The notes under the pieces are model-generated. The model worked only from the letters and a program-made list of their open reading frames with translations. It had not been told where the DNA came from and did no database searches. DNA of 59,089 nucleotides from G963666945 sp963666945 (lineage in GTDB: Bacteria > Bacteroidota > Bacteroidia > Bacteroidales > Marinifilaceae). Of the stretch, positions 46,308-55,614 are shown in pieces; within the stretch, counting starts at the first letter, position 1, and the number at the start of each line of letters is the position of its first letter. The stretch covers positions 1 through 59,089 of the forward strand of contig CAXXRT010000033.1 in assembly GCA_963666945.2 (NCBI GenBank), given 5' to 3'. A program made the position numbers and the translations under genes.

Positions 46308-46800
46308 ATGATAGTATTAGAATTATTTTATAAAGGACTTTTTGCCGGATTAGCAGCCATAGGTTTTTCTATCCTGTTTAATGTACCTTCAAGAACACCT
46401 TCCTGCTATAGGGGGCGCTGGCCTGTATAGGGGGGAATTATCAAATTCAGCTGGCCTGAATAATGGGTATTAACATTATTCTGTCCTCACTCTTAGGGGC
46501 AACAACAGTGGGTATTCTGAGTATTATAACAGCAAGAAGATTTTTTGCCGCACCTCTTATCTTTTCAATACCCTGCCGTAATCCCCATGGTACCTGGAGC
46601 TTTTGCATACAATATGATGCTCGGATTTATTGATTTAACTGTTATAAATAAATGATCAGGATCATCTGCACACACTCCTAAACACAGTAAATAACGGACT
46701 AAATGCATTATTTATTGTAATGTCCCTGGCCTTTGGGGTGGCAATTCCCATGTTGATGGCAAGAAAAGAATCGATAAAAAAGATAGAACACAACAAATAG
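46308..46800 (+). pseudogene. threonine/serine exporter (ThrE/YjjB) second component; frame broken by about seven extra bases
   Basis: Predicted 161-residue YjjB-type partner of ThrE. About seven extra bases can be removed (one in the CC near 46398, one each in the G runs at 46411-46415 and 46430-46435, two near 46462-46467, one in CCC near 46571 and one near 46650); 493 minus 7 is a multiple of three. It then reads LFNVPSRTLPAIGALACIGG, INIILSSLLGATTVGILSII, ARRFFAAPLIFSIPAVIPMV, PGAFAYNMMLGFI and VMSLAFGVAIPMLMARKES. Three to four membrane segments. It begins right after the first component. One compensating deletion in place of two insertions near 46465 cannot be excluded. Confidence 0.8.
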
Positions 46801-46850
46801 ATAAAGTCTGCAAAAACAAAATTCTTTATTAGTTTTCTGAAAAGAAAGCA

Positions 46851-46858
46851 TATCTTTG
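46851..46858 (+). promoter_or_regulatory. -7 promoter element of the first SulP gene
   Basis: TATCTTTG, 71 bases upstream of the ATG at 46930. Confidence 0.5.
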
Positions 46859-46929
46859 CGCGCTCAAAAATAATGTGCAACAACTTTTTACAGAAATTAT
46901 CTGTAAAGTAAAAAAACAAACACTACAAT

Positions 46930-48518
46930 ATGAATTTATCCTTTTCTTTTATAGACAAAAAGCAGGAGAACCTTAGAAGTGATTTCTTTTCAGGACTGAC
47001 GGTAGCCCTTGCTTTAGTGCCCGAAGCCGTCGCCTTTTCCTTTATAGCCGGAATATCTCCCGTTATCGGTCTTTATGGCGCATTTATGATGGGGGCTTGT
47101 AACAGCCATACTTGGTGGGCGCCCGGGAATGATATCAGGAGCCACAGGAGCAATGGCAGTAGTCATGGTAAGCCTTGTTAAAGAAGGAAATGCAATGGGA
47201 GACAACCTTGGCATTCAGTTCCTGTTTTGCTACTATTATATTAGCAGGTCTGATTCAGATATTATTTTGGGGTATTAAAACTAGGGAAATTCATACGTCT
47301 TGTACCCCACCCCGTGATGATGGGATTTGTTAACGGACTGGCAATAGTAATATTTATATCCCAGTTAGGGATGTTCAAAACTAATGAAGGCTGGCTTGAA
47401 GGCCCTGCATTGTATACAATGTTAGGACTTGTAGCCATTACAATGGGAATAATGCTGATACTCCCCAAGATAAACAAAAATATCCCTGCTGCATTAGTTG
47501 CCATAGTAACGGTTTCTCTTATTGTAATACTGTCTGGTATAGAAACAGAGACAGTACGATCATTTATTGTCTCAAAAGGAGGAACAGGGATAAAGGCAGG
47601 CCTGCCATCTTTTGGTATTCCCACAATCCCTCTAAACTGGGAGACTATTAAATTTATTGCCCCCTATTCTTTAATTCTTGCCGCAATCGGGCTCATTGAG
47701 TCACTCATGACCCTGACCCTTGTTGATGAACTTACCGATTCCCACGGAAGCGGGAACAAAGAATGTATGGCACAGGGTATTGCCAACATAACCAACGGAT
47801 TCTTTGGAGGTATGGGCGGTTGTGCCATGATTGGCCAGAGTATTATCAATATTAAATCAGGAGGACGAGGCAGAACTTCAGGAATAGTGGCAGCCTTGGG
47901 ACTTCTTGCATTTATTCTTTTCGGATCTTCATATATAGAAATGGTACCCATTGCTACTTTGGTGGGTGTAATGTTTATGGTCGTGTTAGGAACTTTCGCA
48001 TGGAGCACATTTAAAGTCCTCAATAAAATACCAACATCTGACTTTATAATTATTGTAATAGTTACTACCCCTTACCGTAATATTTGACCTTGCAATAGCA
48101 GTATTGGCAGGCATAATTATATCTGCGTTGGTTTTTGCATGGGAAAATGCCCTTAGAATAAGGGCCAGAAAACGAGTAGATGAACATGGAATAAAACATT
48201 ACGAAATATATGGCCCCCTGTTTTTTGGGTCTGTTAGTCTCTTCAATACAAAATTCGATGTAAAGAACGACCCCAAAGAAGTCATCATTGACTTTGCAGA
48301 ATCCAGAATAATGGACCAATCAGCAATAGAAGCAATAAATAAACTGGCAGATAAATACACTAAAGAAGGGAAAACCATTCACCTCCGGCACTTAAGTAAT
48401 GGATTGTGTAATGTTAATTGAGAAAGCAGAAAAGATTTGTGATGTAAACATACTTAAAGATCCGGATTATTATGTTGCGATAGACAACTACAATAAATAC
48501 CTTAAAAAATCATATTAA
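46930..48518 (+). pseudogene. SulP-family anion transporter with STAS domain; frame broken by five extra bases
   Basis: Predicted 527-residue inner-membrane anion transporter (sulfate, bicarbonate or similar). Five extra bases must be removed (G5 run near 47094-47098, T4 runs near 47224-47227 and 47266-47269, C4 near 48068-48071 and GG near 48408); 1589 minus 5 is a multiple of three. It begins IDKKQENLRSDFFSGLTVAL, ALVPEAVAFSFIAG as in SulP, with GMISGATGAMAVVM, HPVMMGFVNGLAIVIFISQL, TNGFFGGMGGCAMIGQS and, after about 12 membrane segments, a STAS domain (YEIYGPLFFGSVSLF, VIIDFAESRIMDQSAIEAIN). A second, intact SulP gene follows at 49.6 kb. Confidence 0.88.
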
Positions 48519-48527
48519 TAACATAAA

Positions 48528-48567
48528 AAAGATACTAATCTCATATTTACCCCAGATTAGTATCTTT
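48528..48567 (+). terminator. terminator after the first SulP gene
   Basis: A 14-bp perfect stem AAAGATACTAATCT / AGATTAGTATCTTT with a 12-base loop, with T and A runs on either side. Confidence 0.85.
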
Positions 48568-48768
48568 ATTAATAACTCCTCAAAACAAAATAAAACAACT
48601 ACAATAAACAAACTTTAAGTCCTATCAGTTCAATGTTTTTTATTTAAAATTATGAATTAAAATTTAAACATAAAAATTTTTCATAGTTTATTTTCATAAT
48701 AAAAGACCATTTTACTAAAAAAGCACTATGGATATAGTGTTAACTAAATGATGTCTATATAAATATTA

Positions 48769-49158
48769 TTACACTTCATCTTTTTTTATACCCGTTACAG
48801 AAGGTGCTCTAAAAATCACTGAAGTTATCATCTCTATCAAGAAACCATAGATCATTCCCAAAACGACAGTAAAAACAAACATCGACACCTTACTCAGTTC
48901 CGCACTATCGGGAGCCATTAATCCGCTAAAGGCTAAAGGAAGACTAAATAAAAAACCCATTAACAAACCATGCAATGACCAATGCATACAAGAAATACAA
49001 CTAATCCCAATAGCAAAACCAATAAGGGTTCTGCTAGTTATTATCTGCCATTTGACAGGACCAGGTAATACAGCCGAACTAGAAGCAAGCAAATAGCATA
49101 CAATTGCAAAAAGTACCCCGGCAAGAGTAGCCACAACAATTCTTTTTGATTTTTTCAT
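48769..49158 (-). CDS. small integral membrane protein of unknown function
   Basis: A 129-residue protein with four predicted membrane segments: VVATLAGVLFAIVCYLLASS, ITSRTLIGFAIGISCISCMH, LHGLLMGFLFSLPLAFSGL and FVFTVVLGMIYGFLIEMITS. The second segment holds two Cys residues (CISC), which could be a metal or redox site, and the loops are short. The N-terminus is basic (MKKSKR). No known family is recognised. It stands alone on the minus strand between the two SulP genes, with 250-400 bp of noncoding DNA on each side; I cannot link it to a process. Confidence 0.75.
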   Translation of the reverse strand: MKKSKRIVVATLAGVLFAIVCYLLASSSAVLPGPVKWQIITSRTLIGFAIGISCISCMHWSLHGLLMGFLFSLPLAFSGLMAPDSAELSKVSMFVFTVVLGMIYGFLIEMITSVIFRAPSVTGIKKDEV

Positions 49159-49555
49159 ACGATTACATTTTTAAAATTAAGGCAAATACAAATAATTATT
49201 GCACATTTTATAGGATACAATCCCATGTAAGAACACAGTACTAATTATACCAATTTGCAATAAAACATCTATAAAAACATATACAGGTAATTATTAAATA
49301 AATAACTATACGAAACATCTTTTAAATAGTTATGATTAATTACTATTCTGATTTTTGAAATTACAGGCTAATAATGAGCAACATATCAAATAGTCTTCAC
49401 CAGAATAATATCCACTAATTATTAAAAACCAAGACAGACATGCTCTTAAACATAGTCCCGCAAAAGCAATAACCCTGCTTTTTGAGGACAACGAGAAGGC
49501 TTATTACATATATTTGTGCCACCAAAAAAACACATATTATTTACTATAAATAAAA
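49159..49555. other. noncoding gap upstream of the second SulP gene
   Basis: 397 bp with no convincing gene. TATATTTG at 49509-49516 fits the -7 element of the SulP gene at 49556; TTTG at 49481-49484 is rather far away (24-base spacing). Nothing else was seen. Confidence 0.45.
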
Positions 49556-51193
49556 ATGAATAACATCTTTAAACCCAAACTATTCAGTATCCTGAAACAA
49601 GGATACGACAAGAAACAATTATCATCTGACATATTAGCCGGGATAGTTGTAGGAGTTGTTGCACTGCCTTTGGCTATTGCTTTTGCTGTTGCATCAGGAG
49701 TTTCTCCGGAAAAAGGTCTTATCACCGCAATTGTTGCAGGTCTTATTATCTCCGTTTTGGGAGGCAGCAGGGTACAAATTGGAGGACCTACAGGAGCATT
49801 TATTGTCATTGTTTACGGTATTGTAGAGCAATACGGACTTGACGGGCTAATAATCTCGACCATAATGGCGGGAGTTATATTAGTTGCCTTCGGACTACTA
49901 CGATTAGGAGCTTTATTAAAATATTTTCCCCGCCCCTTGGTGGTAGGATTCACAAGTGGTATCGCATTGGTTATATTTTCCACACAAATAAAAGATGCTT
50001 TAGGCCTTGACATACAAAAAGTTCCTTCAGATTTTATTTCCAAATGGGGCTTATACATAACAAACCTGAAAAGCATAAACCTTTATGCTATAGCTATAAC
50101 TATTATAACCATTCTAATAAACGTTTTCTCAAAAAAGATAACAAACAAAATACCCGGTTCATTCATTGCAATTATTGTAATAACTGTTGCCGTACAATTA
50201 TTTGACCTGCCGGTAACAACCATAGAATCGTTTTTTGGAGAAATACCCAATCAGTTTGGATTCACAGTACCTGATTTTCACATAAGTCATTTAAGTCAGT
50301 ATTTTCAGCCCGCTCTGACAATAGCATTACTAGGAGGAATAGAATCCCTGCTATCAGCAGTAGTCTCTGATGGTATGATAAGTGGTAATCACCGTTCAAA
50401 CACAGAACTGATAGGACAGGGGATCGCCAATATTGTCACACCATTTTTTGGTGGAATACCAGCAACAGGAGCAATAGCAAGAACCGCAACCAATGTTAAA
50501 AACGGAGGCCGTACACCTATAGCAGGTATTGTACATGCAATAACTTTATTGCTCATAATGCTCTTTATCGGGAAATGGGCAAAATTAATACCTATGTCAT
50601 GCCTGGCCGGTATTCTTATAGTAGTATCCTACAATATGAGTGAATGGAGATCATTCAAATCCATATTAAAAAGTTCTGTTTTTGATATTATAGTACTATT
50701 ATCAACATTCTTCCTGACTGTTTTAGTCGACCTGACTGTAGCCATAGAAATAGGCGTAGTTCTTTCTGCCCTATTATTTATGAAAAGAATGTCAGACGTT
50801 AACAAAAACAAATTAACAAAAGAAATAGACAGTGATTTGATTGATGACTATTCAAATCTTCCTAAAGATATTTCTATCTACGAGATAAGTGGACCGCTAT
50901 TCTTTGCCTCAGCCAAAGAGTACTCCGAGGTGATAAAAGCAACAGGAAGCCAAAGCAAGGTAATCATTATAAGAATGAGACACGTGCCATTTATGGACGC
51001 AACAGGAGTCCACAACTTTCAGGGAGCCCTTGAGACACTTCATAATTCAGGCATTAGAATCATTTTATCCGGTGTTAACAAAACAATACAGGAAGATTTA
51101 AGGAAAAACCATATAACAGAAATGATTGGTGAAGCCAATATATTTGACGCATTCACTAAAGCCGTTGAAAAAGCTAAGTCGTTAGTAAATTAA
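49556..51193 (+). CDS. SulP-family anion transporter with STAS domain
   Basis: A 545-residue inner-membrane transporter with an intact frame. The N-terminus reads LSSDILAGIVVGVVALPLAI, AFAVASGVSPEKGLITAI, then GGSRVQIGGPTGAFIVI, the SulP substrate-site region. LLGGIESLLSAVVSDGMISG (about residues 260-279) and NHRSNTELIGQGIANIVTPF, FGGIPATGAIARTATNVKNGG are the usual conserved transport motifs. A C-terminal STAS domain follows (SIYEISGPLFFASAKEYSEV, MDATGVHNFQGALETL, about residues 440-540). Substrates of the family are sulfate, bicarbonate, dicarboxylates or others; none can be fixed here. It differs from the SulP at 46.9 kb in sequence, so the two are not a recent duplication. Confidence 0.93.
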   Translation: MNNIFKPKLFSILKQGYDKKQLSSDILAGIVVGVVALPLAIAFAVASGVSPEKGLITAIVAGLIISVLGGSRVQIGGPTGAFIVIVYGIVEQYGLDGLIISTIMAGVILVAFGLLRLGALLKYFPRPLVVGFTSGIALVIFSTQIKDALGLDIQKVPSDFISKWGLYITNLKSINLYAIAITIITILINVFSKKITNKIPGSFIAIIVITVAVQLFDLPVTTIESFFGEIPNQFGFTVPDFHISHLSQYFQPALTIALLGGIESLLSAVVSDGMISGNHRSNTELIGQGIANIVTPFFGGIPATGAIARTATNVKNGGRTPIAGIVHAITLLLIMLFIGKWAKLIPMSCLAGILIVVSYNMSEWRSFKSILKSSVFDIIVLLSTFFLTVLVDLTVAIEIGVVLSALLFMKRMSDVNKNKLTKEIDSDLIDDYSNLPKDISIYEISGPLFFASAKEYSEVIKATGSQSKVIIIRMRHVPFMDATGVHNFQGALETLHNSGIRIILSGVNKTIQEDLRKNHITEMIGEANIFDAFTKAVEKAKSLVN

Positions 51194-51205
51194 ATAAATA
51201 CCATT

Positions 51206-51253
51206 AATCAATAGCTATTTGATATTGTCATGATATCTTAATAGCTATTGATT
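51206..51253. terminator. bidirectional terminator between SulP and the outer-membrane barrel gene
   Basis: A 14-bp perfect stem AATCAATAGCTATT / AATAGCTATTGATT with an inner pairing of GATAT and ATATC. It lies between convergent stop codons. Confidence 0.85.
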
Positions 51254-51260
51254 TCTTATT

Positions 51261-52421
51261 CTAAAAACTCCATTTCAGCCTTGCATAATATATCTGTCCA
51301 TAATTGCCAAACTCACTATCACTTTCACCAAAAAACAACTGAGTTGTAAGCATTATACCCATATTATCCGACAAAGAATAAGAAGCCCCCGGATTAATAA
51401 ATAAAGAACCGTCACCAGGGTTTACAATACTTGAAAAGTCAAATCTCAACAATGGTGTAACAGGATATGTAGTTTGAGCAAATAAGGAATATCTTGCAAA
51501 TGAAAGATTCCTTGGGGAAATATCCCTATCAATAAGCAGATCAACACCCCCTGCCTTACCAGTCGTTCCAGAGCTATTAAAAAGTACTCCACCGTGTATA
51601 TATAACTGAGAAGTAAAAGTATAGTCACCCGATACCGATGCAACAAAAGCAGAATTAAGACCAGTACCAGACTCCTTAGGAGTAAAATATGAAAACTCCC
51701 CCCTGAACCCAGCACCCTTAATATCCCCCGCCCAGGCACCACCAATAACAATATCCCTGCCTACCCAACCCCCTATTAACTGGAAATCGTAATTCCATTT
51801 AGCCAGCCTGTACATTCCAGCAAGTGCCATTTCATCAGAATTTTCTCCCAACTTATAAACCAACTCTACTGAAGATGTAGCAGCAATATAGTACTGAAGC
51901 TTCAGAGCATCAGTCCCCGGCTTTTCCTCATAGTCAAAGTCGAAATAAGAGAAAGCATTAAACACATCATTAGGATTCCATACAAGATTAACCCCCCAGT
52001 TAATTCTCTGCCTTCCAAAAGTAATCTGCCATTTACCTGAGGTATAATCCACATAAAACCTATCTATGGTAGTATTCATAAACCAATTATTACCACCAGC
52101 CATATTATATGAAAGATCAACAAACCCTTTATCCTTATTTATAATATCTTTAAAATCCGGGTATTGATTGACTAAAGCACCCATAAACAAACGATTTCTT
52201 ACCTCCGTAGAAAACGTCAATTTATTATTAGCAAAATATTTAAGATTTATCCTATTATGAATAAGATTATAATAGATATCCTTCCCCTCAACCTCATCCA
52301 GTTTCTTAGGATTGTAATACATAAACAAATCTTTAACATATCCATTTATCGATATATTATCAGACTGTGAGACAGAAACATTACAGAGAAGAAGAAATAA
52401 TATTACCAGAATAAACCTCAT
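51261..52421 (-). CDS. outer-membrane β-barrel protein of the ABC/LolA-like cluster
   Basis: About 386 residues from the preferred ATG at 52421 (MRFILVILFLLLCNVSVSQS, a normal signal peptide; a start at 52454 would overlap the ATPase gene's stop). The mature part looks like a 14-18-strand barrel: NISINGYVKDLFMYYNPKKL, GKWQITFGRQRINWGVNLVW, NPNDVFNAFSYFDFDYEE, SLFAQTTYPVTPLLRFDF and a final IYYARLKWSF ending in Phe. The GRQRINWG element resembles that of DUF1302-type barrels in Proteobacterial lipid-trafficking clusters (weak similarity). It is the last gene of a five-gene operon with a LolA-like protein and an ABC transporter and may be the outer-membrane acceptor or exit point of that system. 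Confidence 0.82.
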   Translation of the reverse strand: MRFILVILFLLLCNVSVSQSDNISINGYVKDLFMYYNPKKLDEVEGKDIYYNLIHNRINLKYFANNKLTFSTEVRNRLFMGALVNQYPDFKDIINKDKGFVDLSYNMAGGNNWFMNTTIDRFYVDYTSGKWQITFGRQRINWGVNLVWNPNDVFNAFSYFDFDYEEKPGTDALKLQYYIAATSSVELVYKLGENSDEMALAGMYRLAKWNYDFQLIGGWVGRDIVIGGAWAGDIKGAGFRGEFSYFTPKESGTGLNSAFVASVSGDYTFTSQLYIHGGVLFNSSGTTGKAGGVDLLIDRDISPRNLSFARYSLFAQTTYPVTPLLRFDFSSIVNPGDGSLFINPGASYSLSDNMGIMLTTQLFFGESDSEFGNYGQIYYARLKWSF

Positions 52422-52453
52422 AAGCCCTGTTTTATCTTCATTCAACACAAACA

Positions 52454-53140
52454 CTATTTCCTGACCTCATCATTGACTATCATGCCATCTTCAATAGTAA
52501 TAACCCTTCTTGCCTTATTAACAACACGCCTGTCATGAGTAGAAAATATAAAAGTCATATTCTCCTCCCTGTTAAGCTCTTCCATAATATTTAAGAGATT
52601 CTCAGTAGATACCGAGTCAAGATTAGCAGTAGGCTCATCGGCAAGAACAAACTTAGGTCTCGATGCAAGTGCCCTTGCAACGGCAACCCTTTGCTGCTGA
52701 CCACCCGACATCTTTGCAGGCTTACTGTTTATACGGTCAGAAAGACCCACCCTGTTAAGCATTTCCACGGCCCTCTTTCCCCTTTCTTTTCTTGATACAC
52801 CCTGAAGCTGCAATATAAACTCCACATTTTCCTTTGCTGTCAATACAGGTAAAAGATTATAAGCCTGAAAGACAAAACCTATATTACGCAATCTGAAATC
52901 AATCAATTCTGCAGATGAAAGGCTTCCTATATCAACACCACCTATGCTTATCTCTCCAAGAGTAGGCTTGTCAAGTCCACCCAACATATTTAACAAAGTC
53001 GTCTTACCCGAGCCCGATGGACCAACAATGGCAGTAAACTCACCCTTTTGAATACTTAAATCCACCCCATTTACAGCACGCACTTCAATCTGTGTTTCAT
53101 CGTATACTTTTACAAGGTTTTTAACATCTATAACGTTCAT
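52454..53140 (-). CDS. ABC transporter ATP-binding protein, LolD/MacB type
   Basis: A 228-residue cytoplasmic ATPase. Walker A GPSGSGKTTLLNMLGG (residues 39-54), Q-loop NIGFVFQAYNLLPVLTAKEN, signature MSGGQQQRVAVARALA (about 144-159) and Walker B FVLADEPTANLD (about 165-176) all agree with the LolD/MacB/FtsE branch, which drives type VII (mechanotransmission) ABC systems that do not move substrate through the membrane core but lift it from the outer leaflet. The gene is 11 bases downstream of the permease gene, and the barrel gene follows directly. Confidence 0.94.
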   Translation of the reverse strand: MNVIDVKNLVKVYDETQIEVRAVNGVDLSIQKGEFTAIVGPSGSGKTTLLNMLGGLDKPTLGEISIGGVDIGSLSSAELIDFRLRNIGFVFQAYNLLPVLTAKENVEFILQLQGVSRKERGKRAVEMLNRVGLSDRINSKPAKMSGGQQQRVAVARALASRPKFVLADEPTANLDSVSTENLLNIMEELNREENMTFIFSTHDRRVVNKARRVITIEDGMIVNDEVRK

Positions 53141-53151
53141 AACTAAATATT

Positions 53152-54372
53152 TTACATATCAATTCTAATTGCCTCTGCAGGCTTTAATTTAAGAGCCTTT
53201 ATTGCAGGATAAACAGATGCCAGCATGCCGGTCAAAACAACCATTATTGCCACATCAATAGTAGCCTCCATAGAAAACTTAGTATAAATAAGCGTATCGT
53301 ACCCTAAAGACTTATATGCAGTAGCCCATGCAGAAATATCCACTCCCGTATATCCAAAATACACAACCAATATCCAGCTAAGGCCTATTCCCACAAGCCC
53401 ACCTGTAAGCGACAACATAACCGTCTCGGACATTATCATGGAGAAGACTCTCTTCCTGTTCATACCTATTGCCATAAGCATACCCAGTTCTTTAACCCTC
53501 TCCAGAACAGCCATCAACATAGTATTCACTATACCAAAAAGAAGGGCTAACAATATAATAACAATAAAGATATACATAGAATAATCAAGACTAGACTCAA
53601 CCATATCAACTTCCGGCATAAGCCCCCTCCAGGATTTAACGTCAAGCTTATTAAACTTACTGGATACCGTATTAGTCATTATATTCAGGGAATCATTGTT
53701 ATTTATCATCACAGCTATTTCATGGGCATTATTCACATCCATTGAAATAATTCTTGCAATATCCGCTTTCCTTACAAAGACAGTAGTCTCATCGTAAACA
53801 CTATTATTGGTTTCATATATTCCGGCTATCCTAAAAGAAGCACCAGTCATTTCACCATTCATATCCTGAAGAGTTACCACAACCTTAGACCTAAGCCTAA
53901 CCTTTAGTTTGTCTGCAAGTTTCTTCCCCACAAGTATGGGATTTCTCTTAACCCCTTCAAGATATTTACCCTCCACAACCTTAGAATACATATTGGTTAG
54001 CTTCATCTCATTATCAGGGTCTATTCCCATAATCTTCACACCCGAACCCGTCTGTGGCGATTGTATCATAGAATTAAGAATTATCCTCGAACTTGCCGCC
54101 TTTATACCCTTTAAAGTAAGCAACTCATTTGTTAATGCACCTGCATTCTCTATATAAAACTTCTTATCCGGATTCTTTAAATATCCCTTATGATGAACCT
54201 GTATATGGGAAGTTTCAGTTTTAATCACTGTATCTATTCTCTGGTCAACCATTCCCTGATAAAAGGCCATATTAAAGATACCCGCAATTATTCCCAGGAC
54301 AATAGCTACCAAAATAACAAGACTTCTTGTCCTGTTCCTCCATATATTTCGCCATGCAATTGCCAATATCAT
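53152..54372 (-). CDS. ABC transporter permease (FtsX/MacB-like), second
   Basis: A 406-residue permease with the layout of LolC/LolE/MacB proteins: a first membrane segment (LVILVAIVLGIIAGIFNMAF, about residues 15-34), a periplasmic domain of about 220 residues (MacB-PCD fold; VEGKYLEGVKRNPILVGKKL, DMNGEMTGASFRIAGIYET), then an FtsX domain with three membrane segments (SMYIFIVIILLALLFGIVNT, MLMAVLERVKELGMLMAIGM, MSETVMLSLTGGLVGIGLSW). It pairs with the other permease (17 bp upstream) as LolC and LolE do. The ERVKELGMLMAIGM coupling helix contacts the ATPase. Confidence 0.92.
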   Translation of the reverse strand: MILAIAWRNIWRNRTRSLVILVAIVLGIIAGIFNMAFYQGMVDQRIDTVIKTETSHIQVHHKGYLKNPDKKFYIENAGALTNELLTLKGIKAASSRIILNSMIQSPQTGSGVKIMGIDPDNEMKLTNMYSKVVEGKYLEGVKRNPILVGKKLADKLKVRLRSKVVVTLQDMNGEMTGASFRIAGIYETNNSVYDETTVFVRKADIARIISMDVNNAHEIAVMINNNDSLNIMTNTVSSKFNKLDVKSWRGLMPEVDMVESSLDYSMYIFIVIILLALLFGIVNTMLMAVLERVKELGMLMAIGMNRKRVFSMIMSETVMLSLTGGLVGIGLSWILVVYFGYTGVDISAWATAYKSLGYDTLIYTKFSMEATIDVAIMVVLTGMLASVYPAIKALKLKPAEAIRIDM

Positions 54373-54389
54373 AATAATAAATTTTATAA

Positions 54390-55607
54390 TTATGCGTGTA
54401 ATGCCTTTACAACCCTCAGCCTTAATACCTTAACCAAGGGATATATATATACTATAATAGAAATAATAAAAATAATTAACACCTGCCTTAGATACACAAC
54501 CAGTTTATTGGAAAAATACATGACAGGCTCAAAACCAAACTGCTCATATATCTCAGCAGTCTCTCCCTTTATAGGAATAGGGTTATACACAAAATAATTT
54601 ATTAAAGGAACACTGCCTACAAATCCAATAATCACACCCAGCAAACCTATCAGCAATGTTTCATAAAACAATATCTTACTAAGCCTGTATCTCTGCATTC
54701 CAAGAGCCACCATTATCCCCATTTCCTTTCTTCGCTCAGCCACCATCATTATAATGGTGCCAAATATTCCAAAACCTACCAAAAGATATAGTATACCTTT
54801 AGTCACAACACCCTGAGCACGATCCGCATCAATCATATTTTTAGTCCATGGATCAATCTCTTCCCATGTCTTTAATTTCAATTTATCACCCACGGCAAGC
54901 TGAAGACGTTGCCTTGTCTGGTTGACTCCCGTATATTCCTTTACCATAATAACAAGGGAAGTAAGACGATCAGGAGCGGAGAAAAATCTTTGAGCAGCCT
55001 TTATATCAACATACCCCCCAAGATTATTAAGCTGAGGAGAAGGGAACTTCAATATCCCCTTAACAGGGAAAAGACCGGCAGCACTCATTCCGTGGTAGCC
55101 CTGACTAATAAGCACAAGAGTATCCCCAACCTTAACCCCTATATTTTCAGCAAGATTAACAGCAAGAAGAATACCATCATCACCATTATTTAAGTATTCC
55201 CCCTCCTTTATCCAGTTTTTAAGGCCAGTCATACTATTCTCTCTTTCCGGATCGATTCCTATAAGGGCAGACCCTTTTGTATTTTCGCCAAAAGACATCA
55301 ACGCAAAGGACTCAAGACGAGGGACAATACCATCTACATTTTCATCACTTTCCAGAACATTAACCACATCAGAGGAAGGAACAAAAGTATTCTCTATTGT
55401 TTTATCATCCCAGTACTCAGGATGATGCACCTGAATATATCCAGTATAAAAACTAACTACATTATCAATCATTTTAGAATATACGCCCTCCTGCATAGAA
55501 GTCATAAAAGTACTCAGCAGCACCCCGAAAAAGATAGACGCCAAAGTTATAAAGGTCCTTCTGCGGTTACGCCAAAGATTCTTCCATGCCATCAAAAAGT
55601 CCTGCAT
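54390..55607 (-). CDS. ABC transporter permease (FtsX/MacB-like), first
   Basis: A 405-residue permease, similar in layout to its neighbour: first membrane segment TFITLASIFFGVLLSTFMTS (about residues 20-39), a periplasmic domain (YWDDKTIENTFVPSSDVVNV, SALIGIDPERENSMTGLKNW, LKIKTWEEIDPWTK-type region), and an FtsX domain with ILYLLVGFGIFGTIIMMVAE, RRKEMGIMVALGMQRYRLSK and TLLIGLLGVIIGFVGSVPLI. The two permeases differ in sequence, so the transporter is probably a LolCE-like heterodimer. The gene starts 7 bases after the LolA-like gene. Confidence 0.92.
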   Translation of the reverse strand: MQDFLMAWKNLWRNRRRTFITLASIFFGVLLSTFMTSMQEGVYSKMIDNVVSFYTGYIQVHHPEYWDDKTIENTFVPSSDVVNVLESDENVDGIVPRLESFALMSFGENTKGSALIGIDPERENSMTGLKNWIKEGEYLNNGDDGILLAVNLAENIGVKVGDTLVLISQGYHGMSAAGLFPVKGILKFPSPQLNNLGGYVDIKAAQRFFSAPDRLTSLVIMVKEYTGVNQTRQRLQLAVGDKLKLKTWEEIDPWTKNMIDADRAQGVVTKGILYLLVGFGIFGTIIMMVAERRKEMGIMVALGMQRYRLSKILFYETLLIGLLGVIIGFVGSVPLINYFVYNPIPIKGETAEIYEQFGFEPVMYFSNKLVVYLRQVLIIFIISIIVYIYPLVKVLRLRVVKALHA

Positions 55608-55614
55608 ATTCCAA

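Noticed and set aside
45534..46800. Reading the broken 45.5-46.8 kb region as a chromate transporter pair
   Set aside because: First impression from two adjacent membrane halves; after repairing the frame the sequence shows the YjjP and YjjB signatures of ThrE exporters instead.
47664..48023. 119-codon open frame antisense to the first SulP gene
   Set aside because: Ile/Pro-rich shadow of membrane-segment codons; no start signals and the sense strand is clearly coding.
15605..48518. Programmed +1 frameshifting as the reason for so many broken genes
   Set aside because: The break sites share no slippery sequence or stop-codon context, occur up to seven times in one short gene, and include non-homopolymer single bases. 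They cluster by position, not by gene type. Base over-calling explains them more simply.
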